Origin: GCA-2693325 sp036343635
GTDB taxonomy: Bacteria > Latescibacterota > UBA2968 > UBA8231
Reading direction: 5' to 3'
Assembly (NCBI GenBank): GCA_036343635.1
Contig: JAYYVF010000088.1
Coordinates: 12,505-76,504, forward strand
Length of the DNA stretch: 64,000 nt
Shown here: positions 19,013-27,684 of the stretch, piece after piece
Position numbering within the stretch: the first letter of the stretch is position 1
How the letters are laid out: each line of letters starts with the position of its first letter
Program-made: the position numbers and the translations under genes
Notes under the pieces: generated by a model
Database searches by the model: none
Told to the model about the DNA's origin: nothing
What the model saw: the letters and a program-made list of their open reading frames with translations, nothing else

Positions 19013-19858
19013 TTACAGCCCTAGCAATTTGTTGCTTGGACGGTAAATCAATGCTTCAATTTCCTCTTCGTTTAGTCGAGGTAAAGAAGTTCCGTCCAAC
19101 ATTTTGTTTAGGGAACGAATTCCGTTTATTGATGCGTCTATGGTTGTAAATGGATAGTCACTTCCAAACAATAATTTGTGCCATACGCCGTATTCCTGGA
19201 CTAACATCAGACTATTGTAGAATTGAAATGGCCGGTAGTGTAAGGCGCTAATATCAGCGTAAACATTGGGATGTTTACGGATTACAGCCACGCATTCCCC
19301 TTCATAGGGGTGTGATAGGTGGGCTAGGATTATATGTAGGTCGGGATGTCTTGTCGCAACAGTATCAATATGTCTTGGAAGAGTGCAATCTATAGGGGCT
19401 TGGGCGACAAAAGTTGTTCCGGTGTGGAGTAAAACAGGTAAATGATTTGTCTCTGCATAAGTCCACAAAGGGTCCAGTGATGGATCATTTGGATAGAACC
19501 CTGCATACATAGGTAAGAGTTTGATACCCTTTAGTCCGAGTTCTTGGTGGCCAAACCGCATTTCGTCTTCCCAGTTTTCCTGCGTTGGATCAATGGATAG
19601 AAAGCCAATTAGGTGGTTGGAGTGTGAGGCCACGAATTTGGCCACATAGGAATCATCAACCCATAGGCCAGAATGTTTTGCTTTCCCACCAAATACCACT
19701 GTTTTACTGACCTCACTTGCTCCGTTTCGGTACGATTCAAATGTGACGCTCAGATCTAAAGGTTTATCTGCTCTAGCGACGTCTCGTGCCTGTTGTTGAA
19801 AAGTATCGGAAAAATGATCCGGAAATAGCCATGCGTGGCTGTGTACGTCTATTATCAT
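19013..19858 (-). CDS. Amidohydrolase-2 family metal-dependent hydrolase
   Basis: 281 residues, TIM-barrel amidohydrolase. The first metal-ligand motif is DVHSHAW near the N-terminus. Others are LLHTG, ILAHLSHPY and the late aspartate LLFGSDYPFTT. The family (PF04909) includes decarboxylases and lactone or amide hydrolases, and the substrate is not evident. It lies 16 bases after the DUF4340 gene on the same strand and may be the last gene of the ABC operon. The riboswitch gene pair begins about 140 bases further on. Confidence 0.85.
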   Translation of the reverse strand: MIIDVHSHAWLFPDHFSDTFQQQARDVARADKPLDLSVTFESYRNGASEVSKTVVFGGKAKHSGLWVDDSYVAKFVASHSNHLIGFLSIDPTQENWEDEMRFGHQELGLKGIKLLPMYAGFYPNDPSLDPLWTYAETNHLPVLLHTGTTFVAQAPIDCTLPRHIDTVATRHPDLHIILAHLSHPYEGECVAVIRKHPNVYADISALHYRPFQFYNSLMLVQEYGVWHKLLFGSDYPFTTIDASINGIRSLNKMLDGTSLPRLNEEEIEALIYRPSNKLLGL

Positions 19859-19874
19859 GGTCAGTCTTTCGTAA

Positions 19875-20903
19875 TTAAAAAGGTGTCCGCGGCTCTATTT
19901 TTTCATATGAATTTGGAGTAGGTAGGCTATCTATCAGAGCGCTTTTTTTTGGATAAAGCAACTGAGCTTTCTGGTTTGTTATTGTAAACACCAGACCCGT
20001 AGATCTTGATCGCAGTAGATTGTGCTCCATTTCGGTAGCGGTTATGTCAAGCGTATCAACGCGCCCTGTAGCTGAATACAATTTTATTGATTGAGCATTT
20101 TTGAATTTCGCTGAAGTCATTTTGTAGTTTTGCAACTTGGTCCATTTAAGTCGATGCAAGAAAGCAATATAGGCATAGGCACTTTCAGGTGTACAATCAA
20201 AACTGCCATTTTCCAGATCAATGCGCCAGATGTAGTTAGGGATTTGGGGGATGCCTTGGTTCGCTCCTGGGGAATAAGAATCATCTAACTGTCTGTATAG
20301 GGCACGTACTTCGTGACTTGAATCAAAAACAACTCGTTCAAACGGCTGAGACTTTAAGGCTCTTGGCCAGACATGCTTATCCAGTAAAGGGGGATCGCCA
20401 GCATCAAAGGCATGGGCCGCGTTCGCGTGCAGATGATAGATGGTGTCGGCGCCAGCTAATTGGACATAGGATTCGCTAGCTCCGGCCTCAGGTGCCCCTC
20501 TTCCTAACCGAACAGATAGTAGTGTTTCACGTTTTTCGCCTAATAGGGTGATTACTGGACTATTGGGTAGTAACTGATAATGATGAAGATCTCCAGGTTC
20601 TGTTGAAACAATACTTGCTGTAGCTTTTGTTAGACTGTTAAGGACATGTTTAATGCGCCTAGGTTCGACATATGCGCTATGGTAGTCGGGATATCGCCAT
20701 ATTGAATCGATTTTTACATAACGCCAACTACGGCCGTCGCTGGCACGAGCAACTATTTCGGTAGTTTGTCCCTCGGGGATTGGTTTGAGGGTGCGTATAC
20801 CACTGCGGAGCAAATTTTCTTTTGTCTTGTATTTAACAACGCGCTGTTCCGTAATTATGAGTGCTGTAAATACGACAAACAGGAAGATAAGTAACCGATT
20901 CAT
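19875..20903 (-). CDS. DUF4340 protein of a Gld-type ABC system
   Basis: 342 residues. One N-terminal membrane segment (LLIFLFVVFTALIITEQRVV) is followed by a beta-rich domain with repeated units such as GRSWRYVKIDSIWRYPD and TIYHLHANAAHAFD, typical of DUF4340. It starts with ATG overlapping the stop of the preceding gene (ATGA), which shows tight coupling. DUF4340 genes commonly accompany ABC-2 permease, ATPase and GldG-type genes. The protein is probably periplasmic and membrane-anchored; its biochemical role is not known. Confidence 0.82.
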   Translation of the reverse strand: MNRLLIFLFVVFTALIITEQRVVKYKTKENLLRSGIRTLKPIPEGQTTEIVARASDGRSWRYVKIDSIWRYPDYHSAYVEPRRIKHVLNSLTKATASIVSTEPGDLHHYQLLPNSPVITLLGEKRETLLSVRLGRGAPEAGASESYVQLAGADTIYHLHANAAHAFDAGDPPLLDKHVWPRALKSQPFERVVFDSSHEVRALYRQLDDSYSPGANQGIPQIPNYIWRIDLENGSFDCTPESAYAYIAFLHRLKWTKLQNYKMTSAKFKNAQSIKLYSATGRVDTLDITATEMEHNLLRSRSTGLVFTITNQKAQLLYPKKSALIDSLPTPNSYEKIEPRTPF

Positions 20904-23900
20904 GAGCTTTTTCTACTGAAGGAACGAAGGCGTAAAAATCCGAAAGTTATAAAGACCGATGGACATAATCCCACAACAATAATCCGCCAAATTTGCTTGG
21001 ATGACGAACTCTGAAATGCAAATCCCCGTGCAGTTGGTCTGCGTGCTTGCAGTTTACCTAACTCGGTACCGTAAGCCATATTAGCAATAGTATTGAGTAT
21101 GAACTGGTCGTGTTGAAATCCATCTGCGTACAAATACTTATTCTTAAACATCTCAGATGACCCAATGAGCATGAGTGTGCCCTCATTCTGTGCTTCACCA
21201 TCAAATGAAATTTGAGTTCGTCCCTCGTCGTTTTCTGAGAGGCTGACTGGGTCGAATCTTCCATGGAAAGACATCGCTAAAGCTTGCTTGCCGGGAAGAT
21301 GCTCTTTCTGTGGTGTCAAAACCTCTAATGGCAACCAGCCTCCCTTCCAATCAAACGACCAACTTCGATTTGAAGTCGAAATAAGTGTTTCGGCTTTAAT
21401 GCCCAAAGATGCCAATTTTTGTTTGTCGATAGAGAAACGGTTACCCCAGATAAACAATAAGTCACCTAAGTAGCGTGTTTCAGGTCTTTCTTGTGAATAA
21501 TTGGACCCTACCGACCGAATTAAAAAGGGGAGTGCTACTTTTTGTGGATCATATTCCCGTATGGCTGAGCGGTTTATTTGAGTATCTAAGTCAAGGTGTG
21601 ATTGTGTTTGATCAAAAAGAATTTCACGTACTTGCTTTATACCGAACAACTCAGTGAAGCGGTTTAGATCTTGAAATTGTGGCTGTGGCCAATAAACTGT
21701 CTGAAATCCATTTCCTCGATACTGTCGCTGTTGAATATTGAAATGCTGTAGAGCTACTAAAGCCTTGCCTCCAGATGCCAGATGTCTGCTTAGTAATTCT
21801 ATCACGCGTTTCGAATCGCGTCGAGGCTGTAGCCACACAAGTATATCAGTGTTAACGGGCAAAACAGGATTCTTAGGATTAACGTGCAGTACATCATACA
21901 GGTAATTATTTAAGAGTGCTTTCAATTCGCTGTATACATCTGCCCCTCCTGGAGCGATAAGGCCTTTTTTCTGATAGTCTTCAAGTGCTTCGGCTGGAGA
22001 CAGGCGCGGTAAGTCTGAAATTATTGCGATTCTTGGCTTGTGGCTTTTACTTAATTGTTGTAGGCCAGCCGCAAGCAGAAATTCTAAATGGAGCATAGTA
22101 CGACTATCAAGACGGGGAATATTTACTTTGCGTTCGGCATTTCTTAGGCTTAAGGAACTCCATATCGGTTGAATTGAAAGTGTATCGTGTTGCGTAATTT
22201 CCTCCGCGAAAGGGCTAATATTTTCAAGTGCGAGAGTTGAGAGTTGAGAATCAGAAAAATTGTTAGGACGAAGAATATCGGTTGTTACTTCCCCCAAATT
22301 GAGTAAGTGTATTATACGGGATTCGTTTTTCTTTAACGGACCAGGCATTATAGCTCGTGGGCTTATAAATAGCCTCGCGTTTATTTTCTTCGAGTTTTGG
22401 AGTAACAGCTTCCGAACGGTTTGATTTGGTGTATTTAATTTGTCGTTTGTAAAATCTGCAAAAAGTCGGCGAGGACTGCTTGAAATCCAATTTCCAATCC
22501 CAATTAAAGATGCAGCTATTAGCACCATGATCAAAATTTTGGATTGTGATAGTCGTTGGATCGTCCATTGTTGCCAAAGTTTGTATCTATATATTGCAAT
22601 GCCGAGGACGAAAGACGGGACAACAAAAATAACAAGCACTCGCCATAGCAATCTCTCATTGTTGCTTGGCAAAACTAGTCGAGAGGGAGGTTGTTTGTCT
22701 ATACGAGCTCTAATAATTCTTTCCGGGTCACCATATGTTCGTGCTAAATTGTTGAGAAAAATTCGGTGAGCATAACCATTTTGGTTTATAAGTTCATCGC
22801 GAAAAGGTGATGCACTGGCGAGGACCAATAGTTCGCCATGCCAGTTATTTTTAGGCTTTAATTGTACAATGAGATTCTGTTTTGGGACCGGGTAACTACC
22901 GACAAGGTCGCTTTCTGTAAAAGGTTCGGCTGGAAGGGAAAGAACGCGTACGTGTTCTGTTGTTGTACCCATTGGTCGAGCCCTGAATCCACTTTCTTCG
23001 GAGGCTAATGGATCTATTTTAATTGGGCTTGGCGCGACAAAATTTAATCCGCCTCTGGCAGGAAGATGAAAGCCTTTCATGTCGTAAAAAGCAGGTAGCA
23101 AGCGTAAGTGAAAGGGAGCTTCGATTTGCCGAATTTCACCGTTAATCCGTAGTGGTACGTTACCAAAATTGTTGTCCATTACCAGATCTGGGACCGGCTG
23201 TAGTCCGAACGGTCTGAGAATGTCTTGCCATGAATTACTAAAAAGTTGAGGATAATATGTTATTGTTTTATTACTCCAGGAATAATTGATATCATAAGAG
23301 CTTCCAGCTAGGACAACGGATCTACCCGACTTGATGAAATGCTTTAGGTTTGTCACGTGTTCTGGAGTTACCTTCTGTGGCTGTATCCAAAACAACACAT
23401 CTGCCTCGTGCGGTATCTTATTTTCATTCTTGAGATCAACCTCAATTACCGTTCCGTATTCGTTGAGTAAGGCAGGTAAAAAGCGGTAAGATCCTTGTAT
23501 AGATACAGCGAAAACGGGACGTGGAGGAGATTGTTGTCCCTTTAATCGCTCAATAATTAAGCCCTCTAAATAAGGCAGATGTTCTGGTTGTATGCGCTGA
23601 ATAAGAATCTCAGGCTGACCTGAGGTGGTTAACACTAACGATGACCAAATATTTTGTTCTGAATGTTCGTCGTGCAGGACCTTCCTTACGCTGAATGAAG
23701 AAACTCTTTGACTTGAAGCATAGGCGATGCCATTTAAGTTACTTGCATCGGGATCAATTACGCGGAAATCGATTTGTCCAGGAATGACGTCTTGCATTGC
23801 CGCCAACAATCTTTGTACTTGCCGTGCGGTTTCTTTGAGATGGGAAGGTAGGCGACCTTCGGTGGTAGCGAAGTAGGTGATTTTTAAACGTCCGGGAAGG

Positions 23901-24058
23901 TTTTTAAGATAGTCTTCTGTTGATGGGCGGAGTTGAGATATATCTGCACTACCCCAGACGGGTCCGTCAACAAGTCGCAATATACTTCCCACGTACATCG
24001 CTATACCGAGCAATAGGATGCAGGCAAAAGTGGTTTGCAGCAAAAATCTCCGCTTCAA
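20900..24058 (-). CDS. GldG-type ABC auxiliary protein, tandem duplicated and fused
   Basis: 1052 residues, about twice the normal GldG length. It starts with TTG overlapping the permease stop (TTGA). Each half has a membrane anchor, an N-terminal domain, a Rossmann-like DUF4350-type domain and a C-terminal hydrophobic segment. The halves align by eye: VLFWIQPQKVTPEHVTNLKH with ILVWLQPRRDSKRVIELLSR, and LLVLASASPFRDELINQNGY with LMLIGSSEMFKNKYLYADGF. Membrane segments lie at about residues 5-25, 468-490, 505-522 and near the C-terminus. In Bacteroidota GldG works with GldA and GldF in gliding, but the same cluster occurs in non-gliders. Substrate and function are unknown. Confidence 0.82.
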   Translation of the reverse strand: MKRRFLLQTTFACILLLGIAMYVGSILRLVDGPVWGSADISQLRPSTEDYLKNLPGRLKITYFATTEGRLPSHLKETARQVQRLLAAMQDVIPGQIDFRVIDPDASNLNGIAYASSQRVSSFSVRKVLHDEHSEQNIWSSLVLTTSGQPEILIQRIQPEHLPYLEGLIIERLKGQQSPPRPVFAVSIQGSYRFLPALLNEYGTVIEVDLKNENKIPHEADVLFWIQPQKVTPEHVTNLKHFIKSGRSVVLAGSSYDINYSWSNKTITYYPQLFSNSWQDILRPFGLQPVPDLVMDNNFGNVPLRINGEIRQIEAPFHLRLLPAFYDMKGFHLPARGGLNFVAPSPIKIDPLASEESGFRARPMGTTTEHVRVLSLPAEPFTESDLVGSYPVPKQNLIVQLKPKNNWHGELLVLASASPFRDELINQNGYAHRIFLNNLARTYGDPERIIRARIDKQPPSRLVLPSNNERLLWRVLVIFVVPSFVLGIAIYRYKLWQQWTIQRLSQSKILIMVLIAASLIGIGNWISSSPRRLFADFTNDKLNTPNQTVRKLLLQNSKKINARLFISPRAIMPGPLKKNESRIIHLLNLGEVTTDILRPNNFSDSQLSTLALENISPFAEEITQHDTLSIQPIWSSLSLRNAERKVNIPRLDSRTMLHLEFLLAAGLQQLSKSHKPRIAIISDLPRLSPAEALEDYQKKGLIAPGGADVYSELKALLNNYLYDVLHVNPKNPVLPVNTDILVWLQPRRDSKRVIELLSRHLASGGKALVALQHFNIQQRQYRGNGFQTVYWPQPQFQDLNRFTELFGIKQVREILFDQTQSHLDLDTQINRSAIREYDPQKVALPFLIRSVGSNYSQERPETRYLGDLLFIWGNRFSIDKQKLASLGIKAETLISTSNRSWSFDWKGGWLPLEVLTPQKEHLPGKQALAMSFHGRFDPVSLSENDEGRTQISFDGEAQNEGTLMLIGSSEMFKNKYLYADGFQHDQFILNTIANMAYGTELGKLQARRPTARGFAFQSSSSKQIWRIIVVGLCPSVFITFGFLRLRSFSRKSS

Positions 24059-24837
24059 TAGCGGGTCCTTTGTAGACTAATGAAATTCATGAGAATAAAA
24101 AATTTGATCATTAGATCAAAATAAATCAGATCAGCCAGAGCAATAATACCCCGGCTAAACATTTCGTAATGAGGCAAAACGGAGATAGATTGGTATAACC
24201 AGGTCCCTAATTCTATATCTGGAGCTAAGCCGTCGAGAACCTCAACTACTTTTTCGTGGCCAGAAAGTACAAATACGAAGCCCATTAGAGTAGCGAGAAC
24301 AAAAGCCACTATCTGATCTCGGGTCAGTCCTGAGGCAAACAGCCCAAAAGAGAGGAAAAAGGCTCCTAGAAGTAAGGCCCCGATATAATTGGATGTGATG
24401 AGTGTTAGGTCAGGTTCGCCTAAGAAAACGAGCATCATGACGATTGGGAAACTTCCAACGAGCACGATGGCATAAAACACCAGGGCGGCAAAATATTTTC
24501 CAAGGACACATTGGCTTGGGTGGAACGGTAGAGTCATTAACATCTCAAAGGTGTGTTTGGAATGTTCCTCAGCCCATGATCGCATTGTGATAGCTGGAAT
24601 AAAAGCGATAAGAAGATAGGGTAGCATCTCGAAATAGAATGACATATCTACAATGGCATTTAGAAAGAAAGAATTCATAAAGGTGGTACACGAAAGAACT
24701 AGAAAAACTGCGGCGTATATATATGCGATTGGTGAATCAAAATAAGCTGCTAGTTCACGCGAAAATACGACCTTAGTTCCTCGAAAGAATTGCCGAAAGT
24801 CTAATCGTTTGGTTGAGGTATCTGCTTTAATTCCCAT
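24055..24837 (-). CDS. ABC-2 type permease, GldF-like
   Basis: 260 residues with six predicted membrane segments (for example YIYAAVFLVLSCTTFMNSFF, ALVFYAIVLVGSFPIVMMLV, IVAFVLATLMGFVFVLSG). The N-terminal block FSRELAAYFDSPIAYIYAAV and the loop MRSWAEEHSKHTFEMLMTLP are strongly conserved in the GldF/ABC-2 family. It lies 8 bases after the ATPase gene and overlaps the start of the GldG-like gene by 4 bases. It forms the membrane channel of this ABC system. Confidence 0.88.
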   Translation of the reverse strand: MGIKADTSTKRLDFRQFFRGTKVVFSRELAAYFDSPIAYIYAAVFLVLSCTTFMNSFFLNAIVDMSFYFEMLPYLLIAFIPAITMRSWAEEHSKHTFEMLMTLPFHPSQCVLGKYFAALVFYAIVLVGSFPIVMMLVFLGEPDLTLITSNYIGALLLGAFFLSFGLFASGLTRDQIVAFVLATLMGFVFVLSGHEKVVEVLDGLAPDIELGTWLYQSISVLPHYEMFSRGIIALADLIYFDLMIKFFILMNFISLQRTRY

Positions 24838-24845
24838 GGTTTCTA

Positions 24846-25592
24846 CTATAATTTGTGAGATAGGGCATGGTTTTTTATCAAGTGTGCAAATATTTGTTCA
24901 AGGCCCGATTCCGGTATGCCGTTTTGTTTCGCTAGTTCATTGACACTACCATCACCTAAAATTTTTCCTTGATGAATGATTAATACCCGATCAGAAATCG
25001 CCTCTACATCCGCTATGATGTGAGTGCTAAAAAGTATCGCACGATCTGTTCGAAGACTTCTAAGCATATCCCGGAAAGCTAAGACCTGCATAGGGTCAAA
25101 ACCGTGGGTAGGTTCGTCTAACAACAAGATGGGAGGATCATGGATAAGTGCAGTAGCTAAGCCGATCCTTTGACGGAATCCCGTAGAGCACTCGTTCACT
25201 CGTTGATATACAACATCTTGGAGACCGCATAATTCAATAACTCGGTCAAACCCCTCTTTTAAGATGTCTCCATGGAGGTTTCTAGCTTGACCAATGAACC
25301 TGAGGAAAGAATCGACCCGCATTTCCTCATAGAGGGGGGTGTCTCCGGATAAATATCCTATGCGACGTCGTATCTCTAACGGATTTTGCTTAGCGTCTAT
25401 GCCATCTATTTTTATGCTTCCTTCATTAGGGAGAAGAAATGTTGAAAGCATTTTTAGCATTGTGCTTTTACCAGCTCCGTTGGGTCCTACAAAGCCGACG
25501 ATTTCGTTTCGATTTACTTCAAAACTTACATCGTCCACAGCGGTCAGGGTTCCGTAACGGCGCGTGGTATTATTTACTTGGATCATTGCCAT
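24846..25592 (-). CDS. ABC transporter ATPase, GldA-like
   Basis: 248 residues, a single nucleotide-binding domain. Walker A is GPNGAGKST, the Q-loop region GYLSGDTPLYEEMRV, the signature CSTGFRQRIGLA (STGFRQ, the variant typical of the GldA/CcmA branch), Walker B ILLLDEPTHGFDP, and the H-loop STHI. It powers the permease encoded next. The start could be Met1 or Met3; neither has a clear Shine-Dalgarno. It begins 39 bases after the DUF3347 lipoprotein gene on the same strand. Confidence 0.92.
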   Translation of the reverse strand: MAMIQVNNTTRRYGTLTAVDDVSFEVNRNEIVGFVGPNGAGKSTMLKMLSTFLLPNEGSIKIDGIDAKQNPLEIRRRIGYLSGDTPLYEEMRVDSFLRFIGQARNLHGDILKEGFDRVIELCGLQDVVYQRVNECSTGFRQRIGLATALIHDPPILLLDEPTHGFDPMQVLAFRDMLRSLRTDRAILFSTHIIADVEAISDRVLIIHQGKILGDGSVNELAKQNGIPESGLEQIFAHLIKNHALSHKL

Positions 25593-25631
25593 TAGTTAGG
25601 TTTAGTGCTCGTATGTGACAATCCCCAAACA

Positions 25632-26039
25632 CTATTCTTTAAACACTCCACAATTTAACATCGACGCTCCAAAATAGGGATTTATTAATTCAGGTTCACG
25701 CCTCTGTATCCATTGAGCACCGTTCCCATCAAACGCCATTGGGCAATATGCTATGGCAAAACCTTCGGGTAAGCTTTGTGTCTGGATTACGGCATTAGAT
25801 AAGTTCTTAAAAGCAGATCGCACATTTTTTATTGTGGAAGCGGCCGCAGTTTTTTCAGCAAGTATCCCGATCGATTTTTCAGCGCTACGGCTTAGTTGCA
25901 CTAGAGCGGCTTGGGCAACTTCCAAGTTGTCGTTTGCTAATGCTTCTTGGGCCGTTACATAGTGGCTCAACGCAAGAGGGATTGGGGTCGGGCCGCAACT
26001 CAACACCATAAATAACAGAAAGCAACTGATCTTTTTCAT
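25632..26039 (-). CDS. DUF3347 lipoprotein
   Basis: 135 residues. Signal MKKISCFLLFMVLSC with lipobox VLSC gives a lipidated Cys15. The remainder matches DUF3347: a helical region with EALANDNLEVAQAALVQLS and the C-terminal signature YCPMAFDGNGAQWIQ followed by NPYFGASMLNCG. This domain is often fused to CusB-like metal-efflux adaptors or found alone next to them, and its conserved Cys and Met suggest metal binding. Here it stands as first gene of the Gld-type ABC operon, an unusual setting. AAGGAAAA precedes the start at about 12 bases. Confidence 0.78.
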   Translation of the reverse strand: MKKISCFLLFMVLSCGPTPIPLALSHYVTAQEALANDNLEVAQAALVQLSRSAEKSIGILAEKTAAASTIKNVRSAFKNLSNAVIQTQSLPEGFAIAYCPMAFDGNGAQWIQRREPELINPYFGASMLNCGVFKE

Positions 26040-26116
26040 GACTAGGTTATTTTCCTTGCTGTCTTATATCATATATTGAGAGACTAAAGAATAACAAAAA
26101 ACATAGGTGCGCAAAA

Positions 26117-27535
26117 ATGCTGTTTGGTCCAAACGAGGAAGTAATAGAAGCTCAGAAACGGGTATGCACAGGCCCCAAACAGAGCCGTCCACTTACAGGG
26201 GAACGGGGTAGTCCGGATCCGAAACGAATTTTGGATTTAATTCTCAAAACGGTGGCAGGCGAGTTTCTTCCGGATCAGGCTGTATCATATGCTCAGATAG
26301 GCGCTTTTTTTGCGGCTATGTGTATTCGCCGGAAATTTGGCGAAAGTTGTAAGTGGTCTTCTGCAGAAGAGAACGCCTTCTCTGCCGTATCTGATGTGTT
26401 GGAAAACCTTCCGCCGGGCCTAAAGTTTTTATTGGACGGGAAAGGAGCCCCCAACGTCGCTTCTGACGAAGTGGCAACAATCGAGGCTCTTAGAATTGTG
26501 CTTTCTGGAGGTCATTTGGATTATGCTCTGACGAAATCAACATTGAGAGAGATTCTTTCTGGTCAGGTTCGGCCAGAATGGTCAGCCGCTCTGCTGATTG
26601 GGCAACGAATGAACTTAGAAAATCATGAGGAGGTATTGGCTTATTTAGATGTAGTTTTACCCCCTGAAGATGTGTGTCAAATCAACGTTCCATCAGTTAC
26701 TCATTTTGGCCCACCCTTTGATGGGTCAATGCGTTATTTCAGGCCGAATATCTTTATTGCTGCTACTCGGGCAGTTTTAGGTAGACCGACTGTTCTTCAC
26801 GGAGTTGATTTAATGCCTCCTAAGAATGGTGTTACCGATGAAGATATGCTAAAATTTCTGGGGGCCAACGTAGACCTTTCTCTTGAAAATGGACGAAGGT
26901 TTTTATCCGATCTTGGGTTGGTTTATATATCGCAACGCAATTATGCGCCTTCTTTGTATGGATTGCGTAATTTACGCGAACATATCGCAAAAAGACCTCC
27001 ATGGTCCACTACGGAGAAGGCTCAACAGCTTTACAAGTGCTCAGGTCGAAACTGCATTGTATTAGGTTTCTATCATGCGGGTTATGAGCGAAAACTGCTC
27101 AATCTTGTAAGAGACCGTGGTTTTGATGCAGGCTTAGCAATAAAGGGAGAAGAGGGCGGAATATCCTTCGGCTTGCGATTGGGAAAACAGTCGGACGCAA
27201 CGCGAAAAGCGGTCAATTATTGCGAAGGATTTTTTGGATTGCAAAAATGGTCGGAGGATGTACAGCCTAAATTATTTGATATGAATTATGAGCAAAATCC
27301 CCGTGCTGCAGAAATTAGTGTAGAGGCCTTCGTTCGCGAAGGGATAGAGGCCTTACGGGGAATACGAGGGCCTGCCTACGATAGGATTACATTAAGTAGT
27401 GGGATGATAGATTATTATTTAGGATTTTGCACCACCGCAAATGAAGGTGTTGAACAAGCACGCAATGTACTAGATAGCGGATTAGGGCTTGAAAAATTAA
27501 ACCAATATATTCGCATGACTCTTGAGATAAGGTAG
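26117..27535 (+). CDS. TrpD2-like glycosyltransferase family 3 protein
   Basis: 472 residues, longer than anthranilate phosphoribosyltransferase (about 340). An all-helical domain (about residues 30-180) precedes a family-3 alpha/beta domain with GRPTVLHGVDLMPPKNGVTD, LSLENGRRFLSDLGLVYISQ and YAPSLYGLRNLREHIAKRPP. The PRPP-binding GTGGD loop of true TrpD is replaced by GPPFDGSMRYFRPN, as in TrpD-like paralogues. Tryptophan synthesis is therefore unlikely, and no other trp gene is nearby. A C-terminal extension of about 100 residues follows. E. coli YbiB (TrpD2) binds nucleic acid; the role here is unknown. AGGTG lies nine bases before the ATG. After it, 27536-27684 holds nothing recognisable. 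Confidence 0.7.
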   Translation: MLFGPNEEVIEAQKRVCTGPKQSRPLTGERGSPDPKRILDLILKTVAGEFLPDQAVSYAQIGAFFAAMCIRRKFGESCKWSSAEENAFSAVSDVLENLPPGLKFLLDGKGAPNVASDEVATIEALRIVLSGGHLDYALTKSTLREILSGQVRPEWSAALLIGQRMNLENHEEVLAYLDVVLPPEDVCQINVPSVTHFGPPFDGSMRYFRPNIFIAATRAVLGRPTVLHGVDLMPPKNGVTDEDMLKFLGANVDLSLENGRRFLSDLGLVYISQRNYAPSLYGLRNLREHIAKRPPWSTTEKAQQLYKCSGRNCIVLGFYHAGYERKLLNLVRDRGFDAGLAIKGEEGGISFGLRLGKQSDATRKAVNYCEGFFGLQKWSEDVQPKLFDMNYEQNPRAAEISVEAFVREGIEALRGIRGPAYDRITLSSGMIDYYLGFCTTANEGVEQARNVLDSGLGLEKLNQYIRMTLEIR

Positions 27536-27684
27536 AGTTTTTAAATCTATCATTCTTATAATCTGGGAATGTAAGATCTTAGCAGCTGATTATTCTTCGT
27601 CGTATGAGTTGCGCAATGTCGCCACGGTTTTAATTAAAAAGTTCTTTTCGGATTCCTATTGGGATGATAGAGGTCATTACGATA

